A stretch of DNA of 64,000 nucleotides from Hyphomicrobiales bacterium (GTDB lineage: Bacteria; Pseudomonadota; Alphaproteobacteria; Rhizobiales; Rhizobiaceae): the NCBI GenBank assembly GCA_900470965.1, contig UCCS01000045.1, positions 1-64,000 on the forward strand, in the 5' to 3' direction. A model generated the notes under the pieces. The model was not told the DNA's origin and made no database searches. It saw only the letters and a program-made list of their open reading frames with translations. Below, piece by piece: positions 39,701 to 48,802 of this stretch. A program made the translations under genes and the position numbers. The first letter of the stretch is position 1; each line of letters begins with the position of its first letter.

Positions 39701-40314
39701 TTAGCCCTTCCGGTGCCGGAACGATCATCGATGAGGAGGCCGATGATCTCTTGGTGACCTCGCCGCTCTTCGGCGATCAAGAGGGCAGCGATCGTTCCCT
39801 GGAAAAGGGCCGTCTTATCCATCGGATGCTTCAGGCTCTTCCCGATATTCCGGCGGAGGAGCGGGCCGATGCAGCGAAGCGTTACACTGAGCGCGCGGCG
39901 CGATTCTGGCCGGCTATAGAGCGGCAGGCTTTGGTCGATTCGGTTGTGAAACTTTTGCAAGATGAAAGGCTTCAAGCCGTCTTCAATGTTCATGCCCAGG
40001 CGGAAATCTCGATCATGGGAACCTTGACGCTGGAAGGCCGGGAATATGCCGTCTCCGGCCGGATTGACCGGCTTGCTGTCCTACCAGACAGTGTCGTCAT
40101 TCTGGACTACAAGACAAATCGCGTTCCACCGACAAGCGAAGATAAGATCCCTTTTGCGCACAAGGCGCAGCTTGCGATCTATCGGGAAATACTGAAGCCG
40201 CTCTATCCTGCCAAACGGATCGATTGCACGCTGGTTTATACAGAAAATGCGACCATCCATACTCTTGGCGAACAGGCTTTGGCTTCGGCACTTGCAGGAC
40301 TCAACACAAAGTGA
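36769..40314 (+). CDS. addA: Double-strand break repair helicase AddA
   Basis: An 1181-aa UvrD/RecB-type helicase with a nuclease domain. Walker A is ANAGSGKTH near residue 40, motif Ia TYTKAAASEM, motif II DEAQDTSPVQW, motif IV-VI include MTVHASKGLE and YVAMTRAADRL. The C-terminal nuclease has GRIDRLA and ILDYKTNR. The ATG at 36769 follows AGGAGG and lies within the last codons of addB, indicating translational coupling and equal subunit production. Confidence 0.95.
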   Translation: MNDPTALPEGDDPGTWIGWTTIQQAIASDPTRSAWVSANAGSGKTHVLTQRVIRLLLAGARPSAILCLTYTKAAASEMSNRVFERLAEWAIFPDEELAKRITQIEGREPDSLKLAEARRLFAKALETPGGLKIQTIHAFCEALLHQFPLEANVAGHFSVLDDRAAETLLADARRSLLTATAPENDRNLAGAFTYVLNLGDESGLENLLGEIVANRNAIRRFITAAEQHGGADKLLRKKLGLSPDDTEEGLAERYWPLPGLSDAVLELYLSLAAAKGGAKAQDVAEGLRRAARERDVTARAQILEKVFLTSKGEPKTDGQFFVKVMLAEAPQLGDAIASARAHVVNCRDRLKLMRMHTATHAALVLADRLNRDYEELKKQRSHLDFEDLITRTADLLTKSGVGPWIHYKLDQGIDHILVDEAQDTSPVQWSVIQSLAEDFFSGESSRPLVRTLFAVGDEKQSIYSFQGARPERFSEEKERTQRRVQNSGLAFSTVRLPLSFRSTSDVLLAVDHIFTPPENARGLGTEPVVHRSSRIGHPGAVDLWEMVVPDVVIKDEDWTAPFDATPESAPAAILARRIAHTIGTLVGRETIVEKGKERFIEAGDILVLVRKRDAFVNALTRELKRRGDIPVAGADRLVLTSHIAVQDLLALGRFLLLPEDDLSLAALLKSPLFNLSEEDIFAVAALRDDHESVWHHLRKYAADGNERLRAAVARLELFLAQSRSLSVHDFYARVLGSHGGRRQFLARLGTEVSDILDEFLTFALDHETSDLPGLQSFISTLELEAPEVKREQDKGRNEVRIMTVHASKGLEAPIVFLVDGGSKAFTHTHLPKLRLLDAGPDEPPIPVWIPVSDLGNSLTLTDAARIQLLAEEEYRRLLYVAMTRAADRLIVCGYRGVRLNSDTWHMMISTALDAEHPHVEKATFAGPDGAWDGMRWRVPQVERSFERMDRAPEQATVETVPPDLFRPLPPQKLLPRPLSPSGAGTIIDEEADDLLVTSPLFGDQEGSDRSLEKGRLIHRMLQALPDIPAEERADAAKRYTERAARFWPAIERQALVDSVVKLLQDERLQAVFNVHAQAEISIMGTLTLEGREYAVSGRIDRLAVLPDSVVILDYKTNRVPPTSEDKIPFAHKAQLAIYREILKPLYPAKRIDCTLVYTENATIHTLGEQALASALAGLNTK

Positions 40315-40389
40315 AATATCGGACATTGAAATTCCGGCACCGCACCCTCACATGTTACGCAACAGCAAATTCCGGTAAAGGAGCAGCCT

Positions 40390-40710
40390 ATGGCTACCGT
40401 TAAGGTCGATATCAACAACTTCCAGTCGGAAGTTCTGGAGTCCGCAGAACCAGTCGTCGTCGATTTCTGGGCTGAATGGTGCGGTCCGTGCAAAATGATT
40501 GCTCCGAGCCTCGAAGAAATCGCCACGGAACTGGCCGGCAAGGTCAAGGTCGCCAAGCTCAACATCGATGAAAACCCGGAACTGGCCGCCCAGTTCGGCG
40601 TTCGCTCGATCCCCACGCTTGCAATCTTCAAGGGCGGTGAAGTTGCCGACATCTCCATCGGCGCAAAGCCGAAGACGGCGCTTTCCAACTGGATTTCCAG
40701 CGCAGCCTGA
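40390..40710 (+). CDS. trxA: Thioredoxin 1
   Basis: A 106-aa cytosolic thioredoxin. The redox centre WCGPC lies at about residues 31-35, and the cis-Pro loop RSIPTL is present. It reduces ribonucleotide reductase and other disulfides. It follows addA by 75 nt, a gap that could contain a promoter. A terminator lies 20 nt after its stop. Confidence 0.97.
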   Translation: MATVKVDINNFQSEVLESAEPVVVDFWAEWCGPCKMIAPSLEEIATELAGKVKVAKLNIDENPELAAQFGVRSIPTLAIFKGGEVADISIGAKPKTALSNWISSAA

Positions 40711-40730
40711 TGATATCGATAGTTCGATGC

Positions 40731-40758
40731 AAAAAGCCCGGCATTTGCCGGGCTTTTT
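40731..40758. terminator. Bidirectional terminator between trxA and folC
   Basis: AAAAAGCCCGGC (40731-40742) pairs with GCCGGGCTTTTT (40747-40758) over an ATTT loop. It ends trxA on the plus strand and touches the folC stop codon on the minus strand. Confidence 0.93.
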
Positions 40759-42110
40759 CATTTAGGGGGTGTGCCGTTTTCCGCCAGCACGTCGCCGACG
40801 AGATAAAGAGAGCCGCCGATGAGGATACGTGGCGGCGGCGCCTCCGGGTCGACGCTCGAAGCGATGGCGTCCAGGGCATCGACGACTGATGACATCGGTT
40901 CGGCCACAAGCCCGGCATCATAGGCGGCGTGGGCCAGAATCACCGGATCGATCATTGCTTCGCTGCCGCGGATCGGCACGCAATAGATCTTCTCCGCCAG
41001 ATCCGCAAAGGCCTTGAAATAGCCGACCGGGTCCTTGGTGTTGATCATGCCCGATATCAGGAATAGCGGACGGGACTGGCGCTCTTCGAAATTTGCCATG
41101 GCTTCGGCAATCACTTCACCAGCACCCGGATTATGGCCGCCATCGACCCAGATTTCCGACCGGGCCGGCGCGTGGCTCAGAAGCCTGCCTTCTGTCAATT
41201 TCTGCAGGCGGCCGGGCCACTCCACCGTTTCCATTGCCTTTTCCATCATCGGTTCGGCGACGGTAAAGCCTGCAGCCTTGACAGCCCTGATGGCGGCTGC
41301 GGCATTGGCATATTGATGGCGACCGGGAAGGCGCGGCAAAGGCAGATCCGCGAGGCCGAAATCATCCTGATAGATCAGCCGGCCATATTCCTCATGCGCG
41401 ATGAAATCCTGGCCGAAAACGGCGCTCGGGCAGTGCAACCGCTCGGCCGTCGACATCAGCACGTCAAGGGCGGCGTCATACTCCTGATGGCCAATGACGA
41501 CGGAATGGCCGCGTTTCATGATACCGGCCTTTTCCGCAGCGATCAGCTCCACCCGGTCTCCGAGATAGGGTTGATGATCGAGTGAAATCGGCATGATGAC
41601 CGAAACGGCGGGATCCTCGATGACATTCGTCGCGTCGAAACGACCACCGAGACCGACCTCGATGATTGCGGCATCGGCTGGATGTTCAGAAAAAAGAATG
41701 AAAGTGACGGCCGTCAGTATTTCAAAGACGGTAATCTTCTCCCCGCCATTGGCCTTCGCCACGCGTCGCAAAACTTCTGCGAAAACGCTATCATCAACCA
41801 GTTGACCACGCCCGCCTGGAACACCCAGACGGTAACGTTCATGCCAGTTTACGAGATGCGGAGAGGTATGGACATGGGCGCTGTAGCCGCCCGCTTCCAG
41901 AAGCGCGCGGCAGAAAGCCGATGTCGAGCCCTTGCCGTTGGTGCCGGCGATATGGATGACGGGGGGAAGATTGCGCTCCGGATTGCCAAGTGCCTCCAGA
42001 AGGCGCTTGATGCGGTCCAATGACAAATCGTAGCCCTTGGGATGCAATCCCATGAGCTTTTCGATTTCCTGCGCCGCCTCACTCACCGCGATCTGGCCTC
42101 TGTCTGTCAT
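40758..42110 (-). CDS. folC: Bifunctional folylpolyglutamate / dihydrofolate synthase
   Basis: A 450-aa Mur-ligase-family enzyme that adds Glu to dihydropteroate and to folates. The P-loop is AGTNGKGSTSAF (about residues 53-64), followed by HTSPHLVNWHER, and the substrate loop IEVGLGGRFDATN. HNPGAGEVI marks the C-terminal domain. It is the last gene of the trpFBA-accD-folC run, a common rhizobial order. Confidence 0.96.
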   Translation of the reverse strand: MTDRGQIAVSEAAQEIEKLMGLHPKGYDLSLDRIKRLLEALGNPERNLPPVIHIAGTNGKGSTSAFCRALLEAGGYSAHVHTSPHLVNWHERYRLGVPGGRGQLVDDSVFAEVLRRVAKANGGEKITVFEILTAVTFILFSEHPADAAIIEVGLGGRFDATNVIEDPAVSVIMPISLDHQPYLGDRVELIAAEKAGIMKRGHSVVIGHQEYDAALDVLMSTAERLHCPSAVFGQDFIAHEEYGRLIYQDDFGLADLPLPRLPGRHQYANAAAAIRAVKAAGFTVAEPMMEKAMETVEWPGRLQKLTEGRLLSHAPARSEIWVDGGHNPGAGEVIAEAMANFEERQSRPLFLISGMINTKDPVGYFKAFADLAEKIYCVPIRGSEAMIDPVILAHAAYDAGLVAEPMSSVVDALDAIASSVDPEAPPPRILIGGSLYLVGDVLAENGTPPK

Positions 42111-42140
42111 CGGCCCGCCCTATTCTGTGAGATCTGCTGC

Positions 42141-43043
42141 TCAGGCGCTCGCCGCCAGAGCAATCACTCCATTGGCATCATTTGCCGCCGTAGCCGGCTT
42201 CTTGGTCAGGATTTTCAACAGACGCGCCAGCGTCTCCGGAATATCATGACGCTTGACGACCATGTCGACCACGCCGTGTTCCAGCAGATATTCCGAGGTT
42301 TGGAACCCCTCGGGGAGCTTTTCACGCAGCGTCTGTTCGATGACGCGCTTGCCGGCAAAGCCGATTTCGGCACCCGGTTCCGCCAGATGAATATCGCCAA
42401 GCATGGCGTAGGAGGCCGTTACGCCGCCGGTGGTCGGGTTTGTCAGAACCACGATGTAGGGCTGGCCTGCTTCCTTGAGCATGTCGACGGCCACCGTCGT
42501 GCGCGGCAGCTGCATCAAGGATAGAATGCCTTCCTGCATGCGCGCGCCGCCCGAAGCCGGGAACATGACGAGCGGGCACTTCTCCGCAATCGCGCGTTCG
42601 AAGGCTTTGACGATCGCTTCGCCGGCAGCCATGCCGAGCGAACCGCCGATGAAGTTGAATTCATGAACGACCGCGACGAGCTTCAGGCCCTTCACGCTGC
42701 CGAGACCGGCGAGGATCGTGTCTTCCTGCTCGGTCTTGAGGCGGCTGTCGCGCAGACGGTCGCTATACTTCTTGGAATCGCGGAACTTCAGCGGATCCTG
42801 GGCGACCTTCGGCTGCGGCAAAGCCTCGTATTCGCCGTTGTCGAACAGGTCGACAAGGCGCGCCTTTGCCGGCATCTTCATGTGGTAGCCGGAAGCGGGA
42901 ATGACCCACTTGTTGCCTTCGAGGTCCTTGTGAAAAACCATCTCGCCCGTTTCCGGGCACTTGATCCAGAGGTTCTCCGGCACTTCGCGACGGCCCAGCA
43001 TGGAATTGATCCGCGGGCGAACGTAGTTAGTGATCCAGTTCAA
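42141..43043 (-). CDS. accD: Acetyl-CoA carboxylase carboxyltransferase beta subunit
   Basis: A 300-aa AccD that with AccA transfers carboxyl from biotin to acetyl-CoA in fatty-acid synthesis. The crotonase-like core is normal ([24 protein letters not shown]). The N-terminal zinc ribbon is unusual: aligned with the four-Cys ribbon of the E. coli protein, only Cys29 remains and the other three positions are Thr32, Ile48 and Ser51. Zinc binding by this element is therefore unlikely, although the surrounding [10 protein letters not shown] shape is kept. It lies 30 nt upstream of folC. Confidence 0.95.
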   Translation of the reverse strand: MNWITNYVRPRINSMLGRREVPENLWIKCPETGEMVFHKDLEGNKWVIPASGYHMKMPAKARLVDLFDNGEYEALPQPKVAQDPLKFRDSKKYSDRLRDSRLKTEQEDTILAGLGSVKGLKLVAVVHEFNFIGGSLGMAAGEAIVKAFERAIAEKCPLVMFPASGGARMQEGILSLMQLPRTTVAVDMLKEAGQPYIVVLTNPTTGGVTASYAMLGDIHLAEPGAEIGFAGKRVIEQTLREKLPEGFQTSEYLLEHGVVDMVVKRHDIPETLARLLKILTKKPATAANDANGVIALAASA

Positions 43044-43082
43044 CTCGAATACTCCTGATTGACTAGTGCCAATGTGGGGAAA

Positions 43083-43922
43083 CTATTCGGCAGCAACAAG
43101 GCGCGCCGAACGCGTTCCTGTGGAAAGACCCCGAACGAGCGTCGCAACGGCCTGAACCGTGTCGGCCGTCGCCTTTCCATCCGCCGTCAGGGTGTTGGCT
43201 ACCTGATTGACGATCGCAGTACCGACAACCACACCATCGGCCGAAGCACCGATGACCTTTGCGTGCTCTGCCGTCTTGACGCCGAAGCCGACGCAAACGG
43301 GCAGATCGGTATGGTCCTTGATGCGCTTGACCGCACCCGAAATCAGCGACGGATCCGGCAAAGCCGAACCGGTGATGCCGTTCATAGAAACGTAATAGAC
43401 GAAGCCAGACGTGTTCTTCAGCACGGTCGGCAGGCGCTTCTCATCCGTCGTCGGCGTTGCCAGACGAATGAAATTGATGCCCTTCTTCAGCGCCGGGATG
43501 CAGAGCTCGTCATCCATTTCCGGCGGCAGGTCGACGATGATCAGACCGTCGATGCCGGATGCCAGCGCATCGTCGAGAAACTTCTCGACGCCGTAGATAT
43601 AGATCGGATTGTAGTAGCCCATCATGACGATCGGCGTTGCATCGTTGGTGTTGCGGAAGTCGGCAGCGAGCTGCAGCGTCTTCTTCAGCGTTTGACCACC
43701 CTTCAGGGCGCGCTGGCCGGCCAACTGGATCGCCGGGCCATCGGCCATCGGATCGGAAAAGGGCATGCCGAGTTCGATGACGTCGGAGCCGGCTTCCGGC
43801 AGCGCCTTCATGATGCCGAGCGAGGTCTCGTAATCGGGATCGCCACCCATGAAATAGGTTACGAGCGCCGGGCGGCCTTCCGCCTTCAGATCGGCGAAGC
43901 GTTTATCCATACGTGCGGTCAT
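43083..43922 (-). CDS. trpA: Tryptophan synthase alpha chain
   Basis: A 279-aa barrel enzyme that splits indole-3-glycerol phosphate and passes indole to TrpB. Catalytic Glu is in [16 protein letters not shown] and catalytic Asp in IIVDLPPEM; phosphate loop [10 protein letters not shown] is present. It follows trpB after 6 nt. Confidence 0.97.
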   Translation of the reverse strand: MTARMDKRFADLKAEGRPALVTYFMGGDPDYETSLGIMKALPEAGSDVIELGMPFSDPMADGPAIQLAGQRALKGGQTLKKTLQLAADFRNTNDATPIVMMGYYNPIYIYGVEKFLDDALASGIDGLIIVDLPPEMDDELCIPALKKGINFIRLATPTTDEKRLPTVLKNTSGFVYYVSMNGITGSALPDPSLISGAVKRIKDHTDLPVCVGFGVKTAEHAKVIGASADGVVVGTAIVNQVANTLTADGKATADTVQAVATLVRGLSTGTRSARLVAAE

Positions 43923-43928
43923 GTCTCT

Positions 43929-45155
43929 TTACTCACCCATTCCCAGGATCTTGCCGACGGTGAAGATGTCCTTGTCGCCACGGCCGGACAGGTTCATCAG
44001 AATGATCTCGTCCTTGCCCATCTTGGGCGCGCGCTTGATGACTTCGGCAAGCGCATGCGAAGGCTCGAGCGCGGGAATGATGCCCTCGAGACGCGTCAGT
44101 ATCTGGAAGGCTTCGAGCGCCTCATGATCCATGATCGGCACGTATTCGGCGCGGCCGATATCGTTGAGCCACGAATGTTCCGGGCCGATGCCAGGATAGT
44201 CGAGGCCGGCCGAGATCGAATGGCCTTCCTTGATCTGCCCGTCATTGTCCTGCAGCAGATAGGTGCGGTTGCCGTGCAGCACGCCCGGTGAACCGGCTGT
44301 GATCGAAGCGCAGTGCTCATCGCCCTGCAGACCTTTGCCGCCCGCTTCGACGCCGACGATCTTCACGTCCTTGTCATCGAGGAAAGGATGGAAGATACCG
44401 ATCGCATTCGAACCGCCGCCGACGGCAGCAATGACGAGATCCGGGAGGCGGCCTTCGGCCTCAAGGATCTGCTGCTTGGCTTCCGTGCCGATAACGGCCT
44501 GGAAATCCCGCACCATCTCCGGATAGGGATGCGGGCCGGCGGCCGTGCCGATCAGGTAATAGGTATCATCGACGTTGGTGACCCAGTCACGCAGCGCCTC
44601 ATTCATCGCATCCTTCAGTGTGCCGCTACCGGCCGTGACAGGCTTTACTTCGGCACCCAGCAGCTTCATGCGGAAAACGTTCGGCGCCTGACGCTCGACG
44701 TCGGTGGCGCCCATGTAGACGACACAGGGAAAGCCGAAGCGGGCAGCGACGGTGGCGGAAGCCACGCCGTGTTGGCCGGCACCAGTTTCGGCGATAATGC
44801 GCGTCTTGCCCATGCGCTTGGCGAGCAGAATCTGGCCGATGCAATTGTTGATCTTGTGCGAGCCGGTATGGTTCAGCTCTTCACGCTTGAAGTAGATCTT
44901 GGCGCCGCCGAGATGCTGGGTCAGGCGCTCGGCGTAATAGAGGGGGCTCGGGCGGCCGATATAGTGGGTGCCGAGATGCTTCAGTTCCGCCTGAAATTCC
45001 GGATCGTCCTTCGCCTTGTTCCACTCCTCCTGCAAATCGAGGATCAAGGGCATCAAGGTTTCGGCCACGAAGCGGCCCCCATAAATGCCGAAGCGTCCGT
45101 CTTCATCCGGACCGGCGCGGAAGGAATTTGGTTTAGGCGTCTCGTTCACTTTCAA
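43929..45155 (-). CDS. trpB: Tryptophan synthase beta chain
   Basis: A 408-aa PLP enzyme that joins indole and serine. The PLP Lys is in HTGSHKINN, the Glu/Gly region is [10 protein letters not shown], and the phosphate-binding GGGSNA is present. Its ATG overlaps the trpF stop by 4 nt. Confidence 0.98.
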   Translation of the reverse strand: MKVNETPKPNSFRAGPDEDGRFGIYGGRFVAETLMPLILDLQEEWNKAKDDPEFQAELKHLGTHYIGRPSPLYYAERLTQHLGGAKIYFKREELNHTGSHKINNCIGQILLAKRMGKTRIIAETGAGQHGVASATVAARFGFPCVVYMGATDVERQAPNVFRMKLLGAEVKPVTAGSGTLKDAMNEALRDWVTNVDDTYYLIGTAAGPHPYPEMVRDFQAVIGTEAKQQILEAEGRLPDLVIAAVGGGSNAIGIFHPFLDDKDVKIVGVEAGGKGLQGDEHCASITAGSPGVLHGNRTYLLQDNDGQIKEGHSISAGLDYPGIGPEHSWLNDIGRAEYVPIMDHEALEAFQILTRLEGIIPALEPSHALAEVIKRAPKMGKDEIILMNLSGRGDKDIFTVGKILGMGE

Positions 45156-45820
45156 CTCCCTGAGGTCGTTTCAGGCAGGCATGCCTGTTCAACCGCATCG
45201 AAAAATTCATCGATCATGTCCAGGCTCTTCACGCCCGGCGCACTCTCGACACCAGAGGCAGTATCGACACCTGGCGCCTTCGTCATTGCAAGCGCCTGTC
45301 CGACATTGGCCTTGTTGAGCCCACCGGAAAGCATGTAGTCGACATTGCCGTCAAGCCAGGTGAGCAGACCCCAATCAAAGGAAACGCCATTGCCGCCCGG
45401 TAGTTCAGATCCTTTTGGCGGCTTGGCATCGAAGAGAAAGCGGTCGGCGATGCCAATATAGGCCTCGACCCTCTTCAGGTCGTCGGTGCTGCGGACCGAC
45501 AAGGCCTTGATCACAGGGATGCCATACATCGCCTTGATGGTCAGCACGCGCTCAGGGCTCTCGCTACCGTGTAGCTGCAGCATATCCGGGCGCAAAAGCG
45601 CAACGATTTCATCAAGATCATCATTGCTCGGATCGACCACGACAGCGACGATCTTCGCCTTGCCTCGGGCAGGTTCCGCGAGCTTGCCGGCAATGTCCGG
45701 CTCGACATAACGCGGGCTTTTCTGGAAAAAATTGAAGCCGATATACGTCGCTCCGCGCTTCAATGCGCGCTCGACAGTCTCAGGCGTCTTCAAACCGCAG
45801 ATCTTGATATCCGGTCTCAT
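45152..45820 (-). CDS. trpF: Phosphoribosylanthranilate isomerase
   Basis: A 222-aa barrel isomerase, third step of tryptophan synthesis. The catalytic Cys is in [10 protein letters not shown] near the N-terminus and the general-acid Asp in [16 protein letters not shown]. It heads the trpF-trpB-trpA transcript. trpE, trpD and trpC are not in this window, as usual for rhizobia where trp genes are split. Confidence 0.97.
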   Translation of the reverse strand: MRPDIKICGLKTPETVERALKRGATYIGFNFFQKSPRYVEPDIAGKLAEPARGKAKIVAVVVDPSNDDLDEIVALLRPDMLQLHGSESPERVLTIKAMYGIPVIKALSVRSTDDLKRVEAYIGIADRFLFDAKPPKGSELPGGNGVSFDWGLLTWLDGNVDYMLSGGLNKANVGQALAMTKAPGVDTASGVESAPGVKSLDMIDEFFDAVEQACLPETTSGS

Positions 45821-45892
45821 GGCAGCGAAGTGACACGAAACGGGCGAAGAGTCGAGCCAATTTGCAATGGCGGCCGCATTTAACGGCGGCGC

Positions 45893-46651
45893 TTAATCGA
45901 ACTCTGTAGCGTGCAGCTGACTGCCGTGACGCTTCAGCCAGGACTTCGCCTCTTCCATGTGCGGGCAGAGCTTCTTGCAGAGCGCCCAGAAGTGTGGACC
46001 GTGGTTCATTTCCTTCAGATGCGCGACCTCATGGGCGGCGAGATAATCAATCACCAAAGGCGGCGCCATGACGATGCGCCAGGAGAAGCTCAGATTTCCT
46101 TCCGAGGAGCAGGAACCCCAGCGGCTGCGGGTATCCTTCATCGAAATCGAGCGGATCGGCGCCTTGATGGAACCGGCATGCAGGCGGGACAATCTCTCAA
46201 GATCGCTGCGCGCCTCCTTCTTGAGGAAGGTCGCGATGCGCCGGCCGATATGTTCCGGCATGCCGCTGACGCGAAGTACCGGTTTGCCGTCCATCACGAC
46301 AGCCTCAGTCAGCCCACGCAGGCTGCCTGTGTGCTCGATGCGATGTTTTACACCGCGAAAGAGAATTTCGCCGCCGTCGCGCAGGCCCGCATCCGTCGAG
46401 AATTTCGCAAGCTTGGTCAGCAGCCAGCCCTGATGCCGATCAAGGAAGGCGTTGACTTCGCGGGCGGCAAGCCCCTTCGGCACCGTCATCTTCAATGCAC
46501 GGCCGCCCGGCTCGATACGGAGCGTGATCCGGGTTGCCCGATCATGCTGCTTGATCGTCAAGGGCATCAGACGGCCGGCGACATCCAGCGTCCGCTTTTC
46601 GGGCGGCGACGGTTTTTTCGTCGTACGGCGGATCTTCGGAAGCGGAAACAT
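45893..46651 (-). CDS. YgjP/SprT-like M48-type metallopeptidase
   Basis: A 252-aa protein of the YgjP (DUF45) metallopeptidase group. The zinc motif is HEVAH, followed by the third His in NHGPHFW, which matches the family pattern HExxH...H. No signal peptide or membrane helix is seen, so it is cytosolic. Substrate is unknown; members of the broader group include DNA-protein crosslink proteases, but that link is only fold-level. It is separated from trpF by 72 nt. Confidence 0.85.
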   Translation of the reverse strand: MFPLPKIRRTTKKPSPPEKRTLDVAGRLMPLTIKQHDRATRITLRIEPGGRALKMTVPKGLAAREVNAFLDRHQGWLLTKLAKFSTDAGLRDGGEILFRGVKHRIEHTGSLRGLTEAVVMDGKPVLRVSGMPEHIGRRIATFLKKEARSDLERLSRLHAGSIKAPIRSISMKDTRSRWGSCSSEGNLSFSWRIVMAPPLVIDYLAAHEVAHLKEMNHGPHFWALCKKLCPHMEEAKSWLKRHGSQLHATEFD

Positions 46652-46695
46652 AGGGGTTTTCTATACGATTCGGGAGAAATCCGGGCAAAGAAAAA

Positions 46696-46717
46696 CCGGC
46701 ATCGTATCCGATGCCGG
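46696..46717 (-). terminator. Rho-independent terminator after the DUF2852 gene
   Basis: CCGGCATCG (46696-46704) and CGATGCCGG (46709-46717) form a perfect 9-bp stem with a 4-nt loop; read on the minus strand it is followed by TTTTTC. Confidence 0.85.
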
Positions 46718-46741
46718 CCGTAGATTCTTTGTGATCACGCC

Positions 46742-47176
46742 TTACGGCGTCTGGTATTCGGCGACCGGGCCATTATCGTCGCGTCGGTTGTTCTTGCGCT
46801 CGCGCATAAAGCGATCGAATTCTTCCTGATCCTTGGCGCGACGAAGCTCGCGCAGGTAGGAATCGAATTCCTCACGCATTTCATCAAGCTTGCGGCGCTC
46901 TTCTTCCATGCGATCGAGCTCGGCCTTGCGCCAATCGTCAAAGGCGACGTTGCCCGTCGAGAAGTGCGGGCGGTGACGGCCATGCGAACGGCGGCAACTT
47001 GAAAAAAAGCCATCCGTTGCCTGGTTAACGTCACGCTTGAAGCCGCGCAGACGTTCGCCAAAGATGATGTAGGCAAGCATGGCCAGCCCCAGAGGCCAGA
47101 AAACCATGAAGCCGAGGATCATCAAGGCAACGGTAGCCGGAGTCCAATCCGGGCGAAGCAATGCTGACTGGTTCAT
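46742..47176 (-). CDS. DUF2852 family membrane protein
   Basis: A 144-aa protein with one or two membrane-crossing stretches at residues 14-38 (TVALMILGFMVFWPLGLAMLAYIIFG), then a long charged helical tail (about residues 85-130) rich in Glu, Arg and Lys that may form a coiled coil. The family is common in Rhizobiales and has no known function. It stands alone with its own terminator. Confidence 0.8.
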   Translation of the reverse strand: MNQSALLRPDWTPATVALMILGFMVFWPLGLAMLAYIIFGERLRGFKRDVNQATDGFFSSCRRSHGRHRPHFSTGNVAFDDWRKAELDRMEEERRKLDEMREEFDSYLRELRRAKDQEEFDRFMRERKNNRRDDNGPVAEYQTP

Positions 47177-47320
47177 CGTGCGGTATCCTCGCGTTCAGCA
47201 CCCGACACGATGCCGAGTGCTGAAAAAACAGATGGTTACCACTGAACCGGCCTTCAAGACGATTTAAGGTTAAATCGAACAAGACCTTGAATCAATGGCA
47301 TTAAATCAGCGTTTTCTAAC

Positions 47321-48595
47321 TCACGCCGATTTGCCGCCCTTGATGACGCGCTGGACCGGTGGCTTCTTGGCGCGAGAATGCTGGCGCGTGAAGCTGACGA
47401 TGCGGGGCGCGATCTCGCGGCGGAAGCGGGAACCGTTGAAGACGCCATAGTGGCCGACATCCGGCTGCAGGTAATGCATGCGCATGTGCTCAGGGATGTT
47501 TACGCAGATGGTCTGGGCTGCATGCGTCTGGCCGACACCGGAGATATCGTCGTTCTCGCCTTCTACGGTGAGCAAGGCCACGTTGCGGATGGCCGAGGGA
47601 TCAACGCGCTTGCCGCGATGCATCAACTCGCCTTTTGGCAGCGCATGCTTCATGAAGACCTGATCGACGGTCTGCAGATAAAATTCCGCAGTGAGGTCCA
47701 TGACGGCGAGATATTCGTCGTAGAAATCGCGGTGCTTTTCCGGTTCGCCGTCGTTCTTCACCAGATGCATGAAGAATTCTTTGTGGGCGATCAGATGCCG
47801 GTCGAGGTTCATCGACATGAAGCCGGAAAGCTGCAGGAAGCCCGGATAGACAGATCGCATGAAGCCCGGCTGTGGCCAGGGCACGTTCATGACGACATTA
47901 TCGGCAAACCATTCGAGCGGCCGTTCCTTGGCAAGATTGTTGACGGCTGTCGGATTAATGCGGGTATCGATCGGACCGCCCATCAGTGTCATGGACGACG
48001 GCGCGAGCGGATCCTTGGCCTCTTCCATGATTGCGGCCGCGGCCAGCACCGGCACGGAGGGCTGACAGACCGCGACAACATGGGTGTCATGGCCGAGGAA
48101 ATGCAGCATCTCGATGACGTAGTCGATATAATCGGAAAGGTCGAAGGTGCCTTCGGTCATCGGCACCATACGTGCATCGATCCAGTCCGTGATGTAGATA
48201 TCGGCGCTGGGCAGAAGGGCCTCGACGGTGCCGCGTAGCAGCGTCGCATAATGGCCGGACATCGGCGCGACGATGAGGATGCGCGGGTCGCCGCTGTGGC
48301 CAGCCGGAACATCGCGAGAGAAATGCAGGAGACTGCAGAAGGAGCGCGCCCAGACGACTTCCTCGCGCACGGAAACCTTCTTGCCGTCGATGACGGTCTC
48401 ATTGAGCCCGAATTCCGGCTTGCCGTAACGGCGCGTCGTGCGCTCGAACATTTCGAGACTGGCCGAAATGGTGCGCCCCAGCGGGGTCTGTGAGAAGGGG
48501 TTCAGCGGATTGGAATAGGCAAAACGCATGATATCTGCTGCAGCGCGGAAAGGAGCCAACGCTGCATGGTTCAATTCATAAAGCTGGTAGAACAT
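47321..48595 (-). CDS. phaZ: Intracellular polyhydroxyalkanoate depolymerase
   Basis: A 424-aa intracellular PHB depolymerase that mobilises carbon stored as polyhydroxybutyrate granules. The nucleophile region reads VAVCQPSVP, a lipase-like box with Cys in place of Ser, as in the Cupriavidus PhaZ1 group. No signal peptide is present, consistent with granule-bound action inside the cell. The start is the ATG at 48595 (MFYQLYELN); an in-frame GTG four codons upstream is less likely. A PhaR-like palindrome lies about 100 nt upstream. Confidence 0.93.
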   Translation of the reverse strand: MFYQLYELNHAALAPFRAAADIMRFAYSNPLNPFSQTPLGRTISASLEMFERTTRRYGKPEFGLNETVIDGKKVSVREEVVWARSFCSLLHFSRDVPAGHSGDPRILIVAPMSGHYATLLRGTVEALLPSADIYITDWIDARMVPMTEGTFDLSDYIDYVIEMLHFLGHDTHVVAVCQPSVPVLAAAAIMEEAKDPLAPSSMTLMGGPIDTRINPTAVNNLAKERPLEWFADNVVMNVPWPQPGFMRSVYPGFLQLSGFMSMNLDRHLIAHKEFFMHLVKNDGEPEKHRDFYDEYLAVMDLTAEFYLQTVDQVFMKHALPKGELMHRGKRVDPSAIRNVALLTVEGENDDISGVGQTHAAQTICVNIPEHMRMHYLQPDVGHYGVFNGSRFRREIAPRIVSFTRQHSRAKKPPVQRVIKGGKSA

Positions 48596-48696
48596 GGAGG
48601 GCGCCACCTTTCTCTATCCGGCAAAGACGACGCCAATTGAAGGGCACCGGACTCTTTCCGTTAACGCTGGCACATCAACGTAGGCTAACAGGTTTT

Positions 48697-48711
48697 TGTT
48701 GCACAGCAACA
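48697..48711. promoter_or_regulatory. PhaR-like palindromic operator upstream of phaZ
   Basis: TGTTGC-ACA-GCAACA is a perfect 6-bp inverted repeat. It resembles the TGC/GCA-rich palindromes bound by the PHB-responsive repressor PhaR of alphaproteobacteria. Its position about 100 nt upstream of the phaZ ATG fits control of PHB mobilisation. The match to PhaR is from memory of the consensus and is an inference. Confidence 0.42.
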
Positions 48712-48733
48712 TAACATTACAGTTTGAAAGAAA

Positions 48734-48760
48734 AATGCCGGAAAATTGATCTCCGGCATT
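48734..48760 (-). terminator. Rho-independent terminator after the FAH-family gene
   Basis: AATGCCGG (48734-48741) and CCGGCATT (48753-48760) form an 8-bp stem with an 11-nt loop; on the minus strand TTTTTC follows. Confidence 0.78.
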
Positions 48761-48802
48761 ATCTTGGCGCACAAAGTTTAAGCTTTTCAGCAAGAAAAGT
48801 CG

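Noticed and set aside
47192..47225. TCAGCAC/GTGCTGA hairpin followed by an A-run upstream of the DUF2852 gene
   Set aside because: On the strand where a T-run would be needed the orientation is wrong for a terminator of the nearby genes; no clear role, so not listed.
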